DNA of 64,000 nucleotides, from positions 50,652 through 114,651 of the forward strand of contig NZ_BAXR01000008.1 of the NCBI RefSeq assembly GCF_001310635.1, given 5' to 3'. A model generated the notes under the pieces. The model was given only the letters and a program-made list of their open reading frames with translations. It made no database searches and was not told the origin of the DNA. The stretch's first letter is position 1, and every line of letters starts with the position of its first letter. Source of the DNA: Bacillus sp. JCM 19034 (GTDB taxonomy: Bacteria; Bacillota; Bacilli; Bacillales; Bacillaceae_D). Shown in pieces: positions 1-10,601 of this stretch. The translations under genes and the position numbers were made by a program.

Positions 1-359
1 TTAAATATCATCGTAATAACAATCATAAACATAATCGGTTTACGAAGCATAAATTCCTTTCTAGATAACGGGAAAGCTGTTAATACAGTAAATAACATAC
101 TTAAAAAGGTCCCAAACACCGTGATATACACGGTGACAGCAAAGGATTTCCATAATACTTTGTTTTGTAGAATATGTGCCCAAGTGTCTAAGGTAAATTC
201 CACAGGCCATAAAAATACTTGTTTCGAATCAGCTGCTATCGGAGAACTGAACGATACCGCTAACAATTGAAGCAATGGAAGAATCATTGTCAAAGCAAGG
301 ATAATAAGCACCGTATAATTAAAAATATCAAATATTCTTTCACTAATTGATTTTCTCAT
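1..359 (-). CDS. Sugar ABC transporter permease, LplC/YtcP type (partial)
   Basis: This is the N-terminal part of an inner-membrane permease of a CUT1-type carbohydrate ABC importer. It begins MRKSISERIFDIFNY, the usual opening of the LplC/YtcP family, and shows two hydrophobic segments before the window edge cuts it off. Its ATG overlaps the TAA stop of the preceding permease (TAATG), so the two subunits are translationally coupled. The pair should form the membrane channel for an oligosaccharide or uronide delivered by a lipoprotein receptor; neither the receptor nor the ATPase is in the window. The rest of the gene lies beyond position 1. Family assignment is firm, substrate unknown. Confidence 0.85.
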   Translation of the reverse strand, partial: MRKSISERIFDIFNYTVLIILALTMILPLLQLLAVSFSSPIAADSKQVFLWPVEFTLDTWAHILQNKVLWKSFAVTVYITVFGTFLSMLFTVLTAFPLSRKEFMLRKPIMFMIVITMIF

Positions 360-1313
360 TACCATAACCCCTGTTCTGTTTTTCTAGCCATTCTATTAAA
401 TATCCATATTAAAACAAAACCAACAAGAGACTGAAATAACCCAATCGCAGTAGTCATACTATATTGCCCTTGTAAAACACCAGCACGATAAACATAGGTT
501 TCAATAATGTCTCCAACAGAATAGGTCATCGGAGTTAATAAATTATAAATTTGATCAAATCCTAGCTCCAGGAAATTTCCAATATTAAGTAAAAACAAGA
601 CCAATATAGTAGGAAACATTAACGGAAGTGTGATATACCTCACTTGCTTCCATCGGTTAGCTCCATCTATTACCGAGGCTTCATATAAACTTGGATTTAT
701 GGAGGTAATAGCCGCTAAATAGACAATCGTTCCCCAGCCAACATTTTTCCATACACTTGATATAACAACAATTGTTCTGAAATAGCTCTCTTCTTGCATA
801 AACAGAATGGTTTCTGCTCCAAACCATTCACGAATTCCATTTACTACCCCTTGTGAAGATAATAATTCGAATACAATCCCACCTACAATTACCCACGAGA
901 GAAAATGTGGAAGGTAGAATAAGCTTTGTACAGATTTCTTTAAAAAGCGAATTCTTATTTCATTAAAAAGTAAAGCGAGAATGATTGGTGCCGGAAATCC
1001 AAAGATAAGCAAATAAAAAGGCAATTAAAAACGTATTGCGTAGAACTTGATAAAAATCTTGATAAGAAAATAAATGAATAAAGTTATCAAACCCAACCCA
1101 AGGGCTGTTTAATATCCCATTAAATATTTGATAGTCCTGGAAGGCAATGATCGTCCCCAGCAGAGGTATATACTTCAATACAATGTAAAATAACACTCCG
1201 GGTAAAATCATGATATAAAGCATCCAATGCTTTTTGATATTGGTTAGTAGCGATCTTTCTTTTTTTACTTCTCTTTTTGTAAGCCTTTTCATTTCCATGT
1301 TCACTCGTTCCAC
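359..1313 (-). pseudogene. Sugar ABC transporter permease, LplB type, one frameshift
   Basis: First permease subunit of a CUT1-type sugar importer. The N-terminal part (KKHWMLYIMILPGVLFYIVL onward) and the C-terminal part are both typical of LplB, including the cytoplasmic EAA loop (EASVIDGA) that docks to the ATPase. The frame breaks near 1015-1019 in a run of five A; removing one base restores RNTFLIAF-YLLIFGFPAP. The start is a GTG at 1313 with AAAGGAGG eight bases upstream, which fixes the start. The protein is otherwise complete at about 318 residues, so a sequencing error is as likely as a real mutation. It is coupled to the next permease by stop/start overlap. Confidence 0.8.
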
Positions 1314-1406
1314 TCTGCTTTCCTCCTTTGCTTATTTTTTTGGCATCTTTACCAAAATACGCAATTTCTCTTCGTAAAAAAGAAATTTGTTGACTGAATT
1401 GGCTCA

Positions 1407-1436
1407 ACTATACCAAGCTAATCGGTTATTTGACAA
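1407..1436 (-). promoter_or_regulatory. Candidate SigA promoter for lplB-lplC
   Basis: On the minus strand TTGTCA is followed after 18 bases by TATAGT, about 95 bases upstream of the GTG start of the LplB-like permease. No regulator gene lies next to it in the window. Inference from motif match only. Confidence 0.45.
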
Positions 1437-1675
1437 TCAACATATCAAACAGAAAATCAACCATTATTGAACAGCTGATTGATTTTATCTTTTGATCACG
1501 ATTGTTAAAATCGTTTATCATCTTTTTTCTTTTACGCGTCTCCTGTAGCAATCAACCTCTAGGAATTATGTGCATATCAACAAATTGTATATCATTTGTT
1601 TCATTTGATGATTGTATTTTTTCGTGAATCATAATCTTGGAAAGGACAAGCAGCGAAGAATAGTATTAACATAAA

Positions 1676-1716
1676 TAAAGACGCTTTTCCTCTTACAGGA
1701 AAACGTCTTTTATATT
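1676..1716. terminator. Stem-loop terminator
   Basis: An inverted repeat AGACG-TTTTCCT/AGGAAAA-CGTCT with a short loop is flanked by T-rich sequence on both strands, so it could end transcripts in either direction. It sits between the minus-strand transporter genes and the DJ-1-like gene. Confidence 0.6.
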
Positions 1717-1802
1717 GAATAGTATTGTTGAACTCCCTCAGTTAGATTCTATTTACTCACAAATGCTCGCTTTTCAGCAAAAAATTCCGTTTATAATTTT
1801 TG

Positions 1803-1850
1803 CACTTGTTTAACTAAAGCTCCATTAGTTCAATACGAAAAAGGCATCTT
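1803..1850. repeat. Hairpin boundary repeat (CTAA-loop-TTAG family)
   Basis: Contains TTTAACTAA-agctcc-ATTAGTTCAA, an imperfect palindrome, followed by the AAAAAGGC-like tail seen in other copies. It lies just beyond the 3' end of the DJ-1-like gene; a second copy lies beyond its 5' end near 2575. Confidence 0.55.
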
Positions 1851-1875
1851 ATTCTGATTAATTTCCAAAATTTAT

Positions 1876-2489
1876 TTAATCTAATTCAATTGTATGAGCA
1901 GTTCGTTTAGCTGTCTCTTCATCAAATAATTTGCTAACAACATGTAATGCCATTTGAATTCCTGCGGATATACCTGCCGAAGTAATAACATTTCCTTCAT
2001 CCACATACTTAACTCCTCTAATAACTTCTACTTTTGGGAAACTTCTCTCTAACAGGTTTAAGGCTAAACGATTTGTAGTCGCTTTCTTCCCATTAAGTAT
2101 TCCAGCTTGGGCTAAGAAAAATGCTCCAGTACATACAGATGCTACTATCTTGTCTTTATAGTTTTCAATCCAAGTTATTATTTCTTCATTACTCTCTACT
2201 AACTTTAATGCTTTTAACGGCCCACCTGGAACAACAACAATATCATATACGGGTGCATCAGAAAAACTGTAATCAGGCTTTACTTGCAAACCGTTATGTA
2301 CAGTTATTTGCTTCCCATCTTGGGACACTGTACTTACCTTAAACGGCTTTTCCTCCAGATTGTTAGAGAAGAGTTTTTTTACATCGCTATTACTATAAGT
2401 AGTTAAGTTAAAAACTTCATAGGGGCCTGTAAAATCTAAAGCATCAACATAATCAAATAACAGTATACCTACATTATAATTTTGAGCAT
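1876..2489 (-). pseudogene. DJ-1/PfpI family protein, start region shifted
   Basis: A DJ-1/PfpI (class I glutamine amidotransferase-like) protein with the nucleophile elbow VCTGAF, whose Cys is the expected catalytic residue, preceded by VVVPGG and followed by TAGISAG. Family members act as hydratases, chaperones or proteases, so no exact reaction can be given. GGGAGG lies eight bases before an ATG at 2489, but the reading frame of the protein starts one base out of phase right after that ATG (ATGCT instead of ATGGCT). As written, translation can begin in frame only at the internal GTG at 2328, which removes the first beta-alpha units. Either a one-base loss in the start region or a sequencing error. 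Confidence 0.75.
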
Positions 2490-2559
2490 TTTATTAACCT
2501 CCCTTTAATTATACATTACCCCCTATGGTATAAAAAGCAAGGAATTATATATTTCCAAT

Positions 2560-2645
2560 CATTCTGCTCGTTAGTTTAATGCATATCTACATACTAAAAT
2601 TAAACAAGAGAGTAACGAATTATTGTTTATATTTTCCACATTTAT
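2560..2645. repeat. Dispersed intergenic repeat, copy 1 (TTCTGCTC ... TAACGAATTATTG)
   Basis: The stretch opens with CATTCTGCTCGTTAGTTTAA and closes with GTAACGAATTATTGTTTATA. The same two ends, with a similar middle (CATACTAAAAT), recur at 6530-6635 and 13308-13405. All three are intergenic. The first part is also a half-copy of the CTAAC/GTTAG hairpin family. Confidence 0.6.
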
Positions 2646-2949
2646 TGTATAATGATAATAATAAAGTTATTGAATTTTGATTAATAAAAGCTAAGAGCTT
2701 ACTACATTCTAGTAGCAAGGCTCTTTAAAGTAGTTTCGAATTATTTCCATCTGTTTATATAAAATTAAAAATTTATAATAAAGTTGTTTACTTCTTATTG
2801 AACTAACGCATCTTTTCGTTTAGGAGTAACTCTTCACAATTACTTGATGTTATATAGGTGAATTGAAAGATAATTTAATATTTAGTTTAGTAGTTGTAAA
2901 AGTAGATTATTTATATGATTCTCTTATAATTTTTCAAAAAGGAGAGTTT

Positions 2950-4373
2950 ATGAAAAAGATTACTGTTTTTATATTAATGATATTTATATTATTCTCAGGA
3001 TTCGCAACACAAAGTTATGCGCTATCAGATTCGAAATCTGCGGCAATACAAGCGTTGCTAGATGATGCCTGTCGTATATCGGGAGTGCCAGGAATGTCAA
3101 TCTCAATACTTGTTGATGATGAAGTGTTCTACTTTTCTTCAGGGTATGCAGACCGTGAAAAGGGGTTGTCTGCTAGTGAAAATACACTCTATGAGTTAGC
3201 CTCGGTCAGTAAAGCTTTTACCGGAATGGGTATTATGCTGTTGGAAGAGCAAGGGCTGCTCTCAATGACTGACCCTGTCCAAAAATATTTACCTTGGTTT
3301 ACGTTAAAGTATCAAGGGAAACCTGTTGATATGCAAAGCCTTACATTAAATAACTTTCTTCACCATACTAGTGGTCTAACAAATATTAGGCATAGTCAAA
3401 ATATTCCACAAGGCAATACGCCGGATATGTTGCAAAAGACTGTGGAAATGCTCGTAGATGCTGAATTGGCGTTCCCTCCCGGTGAACAGTATAACTATGG
3501 AACCGTTAATTATGACGTATTGGGTTTGGTTATTGAGATTGTGTCGCGACAAAGCTATGAAGACTTTATGACAGAACAGGTATTTCAGCCGTTAGGTCTT
3601 CACCAGACGTATGTTTATAAAGAAGATTCTCAAGCCACTGGACAGTTGGCACAGGCTACCGTTCTTCCTTTTTTATGACCACTCCATTTAATGCTCCGGA
3701 TTATGCTGGGAATAAACCCGCAGGCTACATCATTTCTAATACAAAAGATATGGCGCGTTGGATGGGCATACAGATGGGTATCGTGCAGGACATACCCGAA
3801 ATATTTCACACGATTATCGAAAAATCACATAGGGTGATATGTCTGTTTCGGCTGTCAACGATATGTATTATGCCGCAGGCTGGTCGGTAAACGCCGACCA
3901 AACGATTATAGAACACACTGGGTCAATCCAAATTTCAGAACCCAAGTAACCATACTGCTAAATGAACGAACAGCCATCAGCTTGCTGAGCAACGGCACAA
4001 ATACAAATATAAACCTAGTACCAAAAGTTAAAGATATATTAGACGGTAATCTAACTCAGTCATATGAAATAAGCGGCACACAGCTTTGGATATCATTTTG
4101 TCGTCTATCACAATTATTCTTTGCCTATTGGCTGTCCTGCTATTTCTCTTAGGATTACGCAGAAGGAAAGCGAATGAGCGGCAGCCAATGACAAAAAAGA
4201 GAATAATCGTAACAGTTATTTTCCTGATCGCTACGATTGCCCTAGGGATACTGTGCTTTGCTTTCGATTGGTCAACGATACTTATTTGGCAAACATATAG
4301 TGTTCTTACAGCTTTGATTTCGTCAGCATTATTAACAGCAAGCATTACATGGTTTATATACACTCACCGATAA
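2950..4373 (+). pseudogene. Serine beta-lactamase-like hydrolase with C-terminal membrane segments, several frameshifts
   Basis: A secreted or membrane-anchored penicillin-binding-protein/class-C beta-lactamase-like serine hydrolase. ATG at 2950 follows AAAGGAG and encodes a signal peptide (MKKITVFILMIFILFSGFA). The active-site S-x-x-K motif is SVSK; the second motif region reads YNYGTVNY. The frame breaks near 3653, 3834, 3940 and 4088; joining the pieces gives a continuous protein through GYIISNTKDMARWM and WSVNADQTIIEHTG to a C-terminal region with about three membrane helices. With at least four separate indels this is the most degraded long gene here and the best case for a true pseudogene. 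Confidence 0.75.
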
Positions 4374-4913
4374 AATACCTCGCTCCCAAGATAAGCATAA
4401 TGTTAAGTAATTAAGTTTCAATTTATCGGTATGCATAATTTGAAAAACATAAGACACTTCGGTGTCTTTTCTAATATCATCGGCAATTTTCCCAGTCAAA
4501 CCTAATTACTATTGCTTCCACTAACCTCCCTCAGTTAGATTCTTTTTACTCATAAATGCCCGCTTATTCGCGGGATTTCAGACCACTTCTAAGAACAATG
4601 ACGGATGAATGGAATGAATTTTGATAATAAAGGCTACATGAAGGCATGCGGGAATAGAGGAGTTAATAGTAGCTCTACCTTTTACCATGTAATGCACGAT
4701 TCTCCACGCCCCCCTGGAGGCTTTCCCTCCCATGTCTCAACAGGTCTTTAGCCCTCTCATTCCTTCTTCATGCCTATCCAAGGGGTGGAGGCCGGTTTTG
4801 CTGCACAAACGGTCAATACTGCGTAGCAAATGACTTTGTTTTATTATATGCTGTAGCACAACAAGGAGTAGCATCAACGACATCTCCAGTTATTCCACTA
4901 TGCCCCCATTACT
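4374..4913. other. Intergenic stretch with a GC-rich core
   Basis: No gene is supported. A short CTAAC/GTTAG half-repeat occurs near 4516 followed by a segment (CAGTTAGATTCTTTTTACTC, 4528-4547) almost repeated at 1738-1757. From about 4640 to 4830 the sequence is clearly richer in G and C than its surroundings and contains no long open frame; it may be a remnant of acquired DNA. Confidence 0.4.
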
Positions 4914-5319
4914 TCAAGAAGGAAAATATTCCATAGGTTCTGTACAATGAACGTATCCATTTTTCTTATAATATTTAATGCTATCATCACTTGGCCATAC
5001 AATAACAAATTCATATTTATTTTCTTTAACCCACTCATTTATTGTGGCAAGTAGCTTACTCCCAATACCCTTAATTCGAGATTCTTTTATAGTAAATACG
5101 TTCGTCATATAAGCAAATGGATGTGTTACTCTACCAGGGCGTGGAACTTTTTGTATTAATTCTATGTATATATGTGATACAATTTTTCCATTATCCTCCG
5201 CAATCCAAATGAACCATTGACCACTATTGAGTGCATTCTCTAAAAAAGATTGACATTCCTTTTGAAAATCATTGAAGTACTTTACTTCACAAACTTGTTT
5301 TTTTGACTAACTTACACAA
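4914..5319 (-). pseudogene. GNAT N-acetyltransferase, 5' end shifted
   Basis: An acetyl-CoA-dependent GNAT acetyltransferase fold: the segment GIGSKLLATINEW is the pyrophosphate-binding motif A and DDSIKYYKKNGY is motif B. The frame is open from about codon 9 to the end, but the best start, a TTG at 5319 with AAGGAGA upstream, reads into a TGA unless one base is changed in or near a run of seven A around 5300. Translation of the continuous part gives roughly 125 residues, slightly short for the family. Substrate unknown. Confidence 0.65.
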
Positions 5320-5348
5320 GAGATTTCTCTCCTTAAAACATAAATAAA

Positions 5349-5388
5349 ATATAGCGTCAAACCTGTTAGGCTTAACGCTATAACTATT
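5349..5388 (-). terminator. Terminator of the phosphotransferase gene
   Basis: Minus-strand AGCGTTAAGCCT and AGGTTTGACGCT form a long stem with one mismatch, twenty bases past the stop of the gene at 5408, followed by TATATTTTATTT. Confidence 0.75.
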
Positions 5389-5407
5389 CATTTATTTCAA
5401 TATTACT

Positions 5408-6205
5408 TTAAATCCAATCTTTCCCATGTTCACGAATGAATTCAAGTTCCTGTTGATAATGTTCATAATGTCCTTCATCGATCATCTTTTGAAACGCCAT
5501 ATCGCCTTCTTTAGCTTTACTCTGCATGGTTTTACATAGGCCTTCAACTCGTAGCAATACCATCTCTAAAAAACCTTTTTCCATTCCGGCAATACCATAA
5601 GATTCAAAAAACAATGTAATTCTTTGTTTTATACGCTCAGCATCTTTTGATGGCTCATAATGAACAGTCTCATATGTTTCAGTATGCCAAAGTCTACTTA
5701 AAGGAACGCAAGTGTAAAGAGTATAGGCTATATCCCAAAGTCTTGGACCAGGGGCGACAAGATCAAAATCAATAATCCCTACCGGCTTTTTACCATTGTA
5801 AATAATGTTATAGACGGCAAAATCATTGTGACATAGCACCTCAAATGGCTGAGGGGTGTTATCGATTGGTTGCCAATTTTCTTCGATTGGAAAATCACTC
5901 ACAGCATCGTGATAGAGACGAAGCATTTTAGCAGTTTCTTTTAAAACATCATTGGACCACATATATTTTTTTAAAGGATAATGACCAGCTTCACCTTCAA
6001 TAAATGATAATATTTCTCTATTTCTTTCATCAATTCCTAAAAACTTTGGGGCGTAGCTGAAACCTTTGTTCTCTAAGTGCTTTAGCACCTCATGAATTTT
6101 AGGACTATCTTCCTTCAAGTCTCGTCGTACAGTATCTCCTGTACGATATACATTAGTTACATTCCCACCTGATAGCACTTCTTCGTTTTCATAATGGTTT
6201 TCCAT
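5408..6205 (-). CDS. APH-family phosphotransferase
   Basis: A 265-residue protein of the aminoglycoside phosphotransferase/choline kinase fold. The catalytic loop is CHNDFAVYN (Asp as base, Asn for metal) near residue 145 and the metal-binding motif is IIDFD near 164. The N-terminal lobe is short. Members phosphorylate aminoglycosides, macrolides, thiamine or other small alcohols; nothing here tells which. ATG at 6205 follows GGGGGAAT. It stands alone, with its own terminator downstream and a hairpin upstream, so it is probably monocistronic. Confidence 0.85.
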   Translation of the reverse strand: MENHYENEEVLSGGNVTNVYRTGDTVRRDLKEDSPKIHEVLKHLENKGFSYAPKFLGIDERNREILSFIEGEAGHYPLKKYMWSNDVLKETAKMLRLYHDAVSDFPIEENWQPIDNTPQPFEVLCHNDFAVYNIIYNGKKPVGIIDFDLVAPGPRLWDIAYTLYTCVPLSRLWHTETYETVHYEPSKDAERIKQRITLFFESYGIAGMEKGFLEMVLLRVEGLCKTMQSKAKEGDMAFQKMIDEGHYEHYQQELEFIREHGKDWI

Positions 6206-6275
6206 TAAAATTCCCCCAATATAGATAAGGATTCTATGTTTGTGTCAATAGAGATGTATTTTTACCCATAAATAA

Positions 6276-6301
6276 AAGCAGATACACAAAGGTATCTGCT
6301 T
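6276..6301 (-). terminator. Perfect hairpin upstream of the phosphotransferase gene
   Basis: AAGCAGATAC and GTATCTGCTT form a perfect ten-base stem; on the minus strand it is followed by TTTATTTAT. It may end upstream transcription or act as an attenuator in the leader of the gene starting at 6205. Confidence 0.55.
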
Positions 6302-6529
6302 GGTAATGGGAATTTAATTGTCCACACCATGAATCCCTTGAATGATTTAAGATAGACAAATAAACGTATCCTTGGTGTTCAAGGATCGCAACTGTCTCTA
6401 TCTAATTAAATAATCATTTCAAGGTATTCCACATATGTAGTATAGATTCCCCTTTCTTTAGCATCTCTAAGTCAATAATACTAAATAAAAGTTTAGCAGT
6501 AAATAAAACATTCTAAATATTTTATATAT

Positions 6530-6635
6530 TAAACTATTCTGCTCCTTTAGTTTAAGTGAACAACTTCACAATATTGCGATTCTTCATACTAAAATCATAC
6601 CAGTTGCTAACGAATTATTGTTCATATTTTATGTG
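6530..6635. repeat. Dispersed intergenic repeat, copy 2
   Basis: CTATTCTGCTCCTTTAGTTT at the left and GCTAACGAATTATTGTTCAT at the right match the copies at 2560 and 13308; the middle shares AACTTCACAA with the 13308 copy. Confidence 0.65.
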
Positions 6636-6659
6636 AATCGTTATTGCGTATTATGTAGT

Positions 6660-6815
6660 CTACTGAAGATTTTAAAATAAGGTTTGATCAAAAACGACTG
6701 CTAACGTGCATTTTGTGTAAGTAAAAAAGAACCCGTTTTAAAAGAAGGTTAATCAAAACGGGTTCTTTCGTTGAAGTATTATACAATTTTTATAAAAAAA
6801 GTTTGATCATCTTCT
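6660..6815. repeat. Dispersed structured repeat with TTTGATCAAAAAC end, copy 1
   Basis: Starts GATTTTAAAATAAGGTTTGA, contains a perfect 14-base stem (AAAGAACCCGTTTT/AAAACGGGTTCTTT) and ends AAAAAGTTTGATCATCTTCT. A diverged copy with the same order of elements lies at 25036-25190, where it forms one end of an insertion. Confidence 0.65.
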
Positions 6816-6893
6816 AGGTGTGGCAATTCTGAAGTCGCAATTTCGTTCTTTTCTTGCTCAGATTTTGAAATCCAGATTAACGTGGTCTATCAC

Positions 6894-8745
6894 TTACTCT
6901 ACCAATTTTTTTAAATATGCCTTACGTATAATAATAAAGCTCAGAGTAAACAACAGCAAAATAATTCCTAGACCAACCGTAGTCATCTGAAAAAAAGCTG
7001 GTGAAAGTGCATCACGAATACTGAATAACACGGTAAATAATAAAATCGTAGCTAGTGTAAAAGGGACAAAAATCAGGATTGCTAATTCTCTTGTCACAAT
7101 AACACTAATTTCTTTCATAGATAGTCCGATTTTGCGAATGCCCCAATATTTTTCTTTTTCTCCCGCTAAAGAGGTCTGCAAGTAAAAATAAAGAATACTC
7201 ATGGCTGCACTTATAAAAAGCAGACTAAGCATAAAACCAATAAAGAACAAGATCCTCTTTACAAATAACTCGTCAGCATATAATGAAATTTTCGATGCGA
7301 CATAACGCTCACCTGGTTCTGTCATGATTTGTGATTCTATTTTTTCTGCTACTTCCACCTTCTCTGTCCAGTCCTCCAATTCATAGGCAAACACATGATA
7401 TTCCGGATAATTGATTGCTTCATAAATCGCATCTGGTATAACATAATATACTGCCCGAAAGCCTGTTATAAGAATCATTCGTTCTTCTAATCCTACGTAC
7501 TGAAGAGGGTCATCCACATAATCCTGAATGGCATCCGTATTTGGAATTATTCCCTCATTTCCTGCCACAACATAATATTCATTATCGTTAAGTGTTATCG
7601 CTTGGTGTGTACCAAGTGCATTGAAATTAGCATTCGACATGAAGCCAATCCTGCGGTCTTCGTCTGTTTTGAACGCAGATTGATACGCATCGAACTCTCC
7701 CACTGCTTGCTCAAGGGTTGTCTCTATAAATTCAATATCTTGCTGTACTTTTTCTATAGGATTATCTGGAAGTGAAATATATTGAAAGCTATACGGATAT
7801 ACAGCTTCCGTATTTTCTTCGACACTATAATACGAACTGTACAAAACACTCGTAGTAACAAATACTGCAAGCAGTAAAATACTGAGCAAATAAATGACAT
7901 GAGCATGTGAATTGCCTTTGGCTTGTAAATTCGATACAAATAACATATTGGTTTTTCTGTAATATGAGGAGCTTTTTTGCAATCTCCGAATCGTAAACCA
8001 GGTTCCTTGGGTTAATAGCAAATAAAACGTCATTAACAGACTGATAAACAAAATAATAAAATAAACAATTCCTAAGCTTTCAATGATATCTGGGCTAAAT
8101 TTGAAAGGTAGTAATAAAACTGCACTCACTAAGATGGATAAAAGGAATCTCCATGGAGTTGGAAGTATTAATTTTTCCTGTGTTATATCTGCTTTTAACA
8201 GTTGTAAAGCTTCTTCTTTCTTAATAAATCGTGTCGTTATTTTTGAAACAATGAAAAATAAAACACTAAATAAAATGAATGTCGTTGCAATAGCTTGTAC
8301 GGGTACATACATTCCAAAGCTATCTGCCTCCAAGATATTTTTAACGACCATTAAAAACAGAGGAGAAACAACTAATCCAACAACAATGGCTGTAATAATT
8401 GCAGCAAAAGCAATCAGCATATTTTCTCGGAATACCATTTTCTGCACTTGCTTCGTCGATGCTCCCGAAATGATAAAGACGCCAAGGCTTTTCGTTTTCT
8501 TCTTTAAAAAAGCCAGCATCGAATAAATAATAAAAATAAAAAGAAAAAATATAGACAATCATACTACATAAAATCATGGCTATTCCAAGTGAGCTATTCG
8601 AATCGATTGCATCCATCATTGGATGAAATGCAGTAATCAAAAAAAAGAAAAAGATTAAAATAGAAAAGACACTGCTCAGAAAATAGGAAATATAGGTCCA
8701 TTTATCCCGTAATATATTTTGAACGACAATATGATTAAAGCTCAT
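6894..8745 (-). pseudogene. BceB-type ABC permease, one frameshift
   Basis: Large FtsX-domain permease of a Bce-type transporter that senses and removes cell-wall-targeting peptides. It starts MSFNHIVVQNILRDKWTYIS at an ATG (8745) that overlaps the stop of the ATPase gene, with GGGTGGTGG as ribosome site. About ten membrane helices and a roughly 200-residue extracellular domain between helices 7 and 8 (from about VLYSSYYSVEENTEAVYPYS) are visible. The frame shifts in the T-rich stretch around 8525-8550; rejoining gives VYIFSF-LFIFIIYSMLAFLKKK. Apart from that the protein is complete at about 617 residues. Confidence 0.8.
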
Positions 8746-9495
8746 GATATCCACCACCCAGAAATGTCAGTGTATCTACAATTTCTTGATAGAATTGCTT
8801 CTTGTGGTCACCTCTCTGTATTTCATTGTAGAGCATCCCGTCTTGCATAAAAATCACTCGCTCAGCAAAACTGGCAACATACGGATCATGTGTGACCATT
8901 AATAAAGAGGTTTGAAACGTTTCATGAATGGATTGAAATAGCGTCATCACACTATTTGCTGCTTTAGAGTCCAGATTCCCAGTCGGCTCATCTGCTAATA
9001 ATAGACTAGCTGATGAATAACTGCTCGTGCTATGGCTACACGTTGCTTCTGTCCCCCTGAAATTTCAAAGGTTCTCTTCTTCATTATTTCTTCAATTCCT
9101 AAAAACTCAACGACTTCCGCTAAACGGGATGTCATTTCCTTTGCATTCACTGCATCGAGTGTCAATGGTAATAAAATGTTTTCTTCTACGGTTAATGTGT
9201 GAACCAAGTTAAAATCTTGAAAAACAAAACCCAATTCACTACGTCGAAACTTTGCAAGATCTTCATCATTCATTTCATATGGATTTTTTTGGTTAATCGT
9301 AATTGAACCATTTGTCGGACGGTCTATCGTTGATATACAATTTAAAAATGTCGTCTTCCCACTTCCAGATGGGCCCATTACAGAGACAAATTCATTACGT
9401 TTCAGTTGAAAATCAAATCCTTTTAGTGCTTTATAGTTCACCTCTCCCACATACTCCTTATGGAGTTGTTGAACATTTAAAAGAGTATCTGACAT
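8735..9495 (-). pseudogene. BceA-type ABC ATPase, one frameshift
   Basis: ATP-binding subunit of the Bce-type exporter: Walker A GPSGSGKTT, Q-loop FVFQDFNL, signature ISGGQKQRVAIARA, Walker B LLLADEPT and H-loop VTHD are all present. The frame breaks near 9008-9014, just before Walker B; one added base joins AVIHQ to SLLLADEPTGNLDS. ATG at 9495 (MSDTLLNVQQ) has GGAGTGG upstream. The downstream permease start overlaps its stop. Otherwise full length, so this may be a sequencing error. Confidence 0.82.
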
Positions 9496-9596
9496 ATATA
9501 CCACTCCTGTCTTTTTCATTATTAACTTTAATATACCGAAGTAGTCCATTCCTTAACATTTAAAAACATGACGGCAAAGTGACAATATTGACACAA

Positions 9597-9621
9597 TCAA
9601 AACGCTGCCTCAATCGGCAGC
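9597..9621 (-). terminator. Terminator overlapping the kinase stop codon
   Basis: GGCTGCC and GGCAGC on the minus strand form a stem whose loop holds the TGA stop of the kinase gene, followed by GTTTTG. It separates regulator-kinase transcription from the transporter genes, which fits Bce modules where the transporter has its own inducible promoter. Downstream, in 9496-9596, TGTCA occurs twice spaced nine bases apart and may be part of that promoter. Confidence 0.55.
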
Positions 9622-10601
9622 CGTACTAATACTTTTCGAAAGTTCAATGGTGAAAATGGTTTCTTGATGATGAGACGTTAACTCAAACGGATGATCTAGC
9701 GTATTCAAAATCCTTTTGACTAAGTATAAACCTATTCCTGTTGCTTCACTTCTTTTCCTTCCTTTTGAACCTGTATAGAACAAATTGAATAAGCGATTGA
9801 TCTCACTTTTTGGAATGGTTTCCCCTCTGTTATGAATCGATAACTGACCATTCCTGTAATAAATATGAACAGTAGAGTACTTCTCACCATATTTAATTGC
9901 ATTACTAAGCAGTTGGTAGACAACTACTTTCATCCACTTTCGGTCTGAATAAAGAATAACTTCTTCCGCTATTGTCACCTTGGGAAATAGTTCTTCCTCA
10001 ATAAAGTAATCTTTTAAATCATTAATAACCTCTTTTATTATTTTCTGTAGTGGCATCGCTTCAATTTTCAAATCAGATAAAATTTGAGTAGAGCGGCTAT
10101 AAGACAATAGCTGATTTAATGAAAAGCTTATTTTATCGCATTCGGCTTTTACTTTCTGCCATTCCAACGATTTGACATCGTTTATTTGATTCGATTGAAC
10201 AAGCAATTGCATGACAGAAATCGGCGTCTTCATCTGATGCACCGCATGTGAAATAAGTAGCTGCTGTTCCCGTAAAAAATCTTGATACGTGTCCTGTTCT
10301 TTTAAGAGTAAAGAAGAAAACCCCTTTAATTGATTGGCATATGCCTTTTCTATTGGAGAGTGAGGACGATAAACAAGAAAACCAGCTTGGTCCAAATTTT
10401 CTTTCTTTAAATGTGTATACATTTTTTACGACGAAGATAGCGAATAACAAGGAGAATAATTAATAATGTGATGGCTAAAAAATTAAAATAGTAATAATGA
10501 TTTTCAAAACCATCTAATTGTTCAATGATAATAGGCAAGCAGATAAAAGTTATCAGATACAAAAGAATAAAGCTGAGATGATCCTTTATAAATAACTTCA
10601 T
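9610..10601 (-). pseudogene. BceS-type intramembrane-sensing histidine kinase, one frameshift
   Basis: Sensor kinase of the module. Two membrane helices with almost no extracellular loop lie at residues about 12-60, the hallmark of intramembrane-sensing kinases that are activated through the BceB permease rather than by ligand. The H-box reads SHAVHQMKTPISV, the N-box NAIKYGE and the G2 box GIGLYLVKRI. The frame is shifted in the T6/A6 run at 10422-10427 between RRKK and MYTHLKKE. Its ATG at 10601 overlaps the regulator stop at 10598. Complete apart from the shift. Confidence 0.82.

Noticed and set aside
1120..1407. 95-codon frame opposite in phase to the lplB promoter region
   Set aside because: Lysine/arginine-rich shadow of the lplB start and promoter, with no ribosome site.
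8083..8526. 147-codon plus-strand frame
   Set aside because: Antisense shadow of the BceB-type permease, with no start site and unlikely composition.
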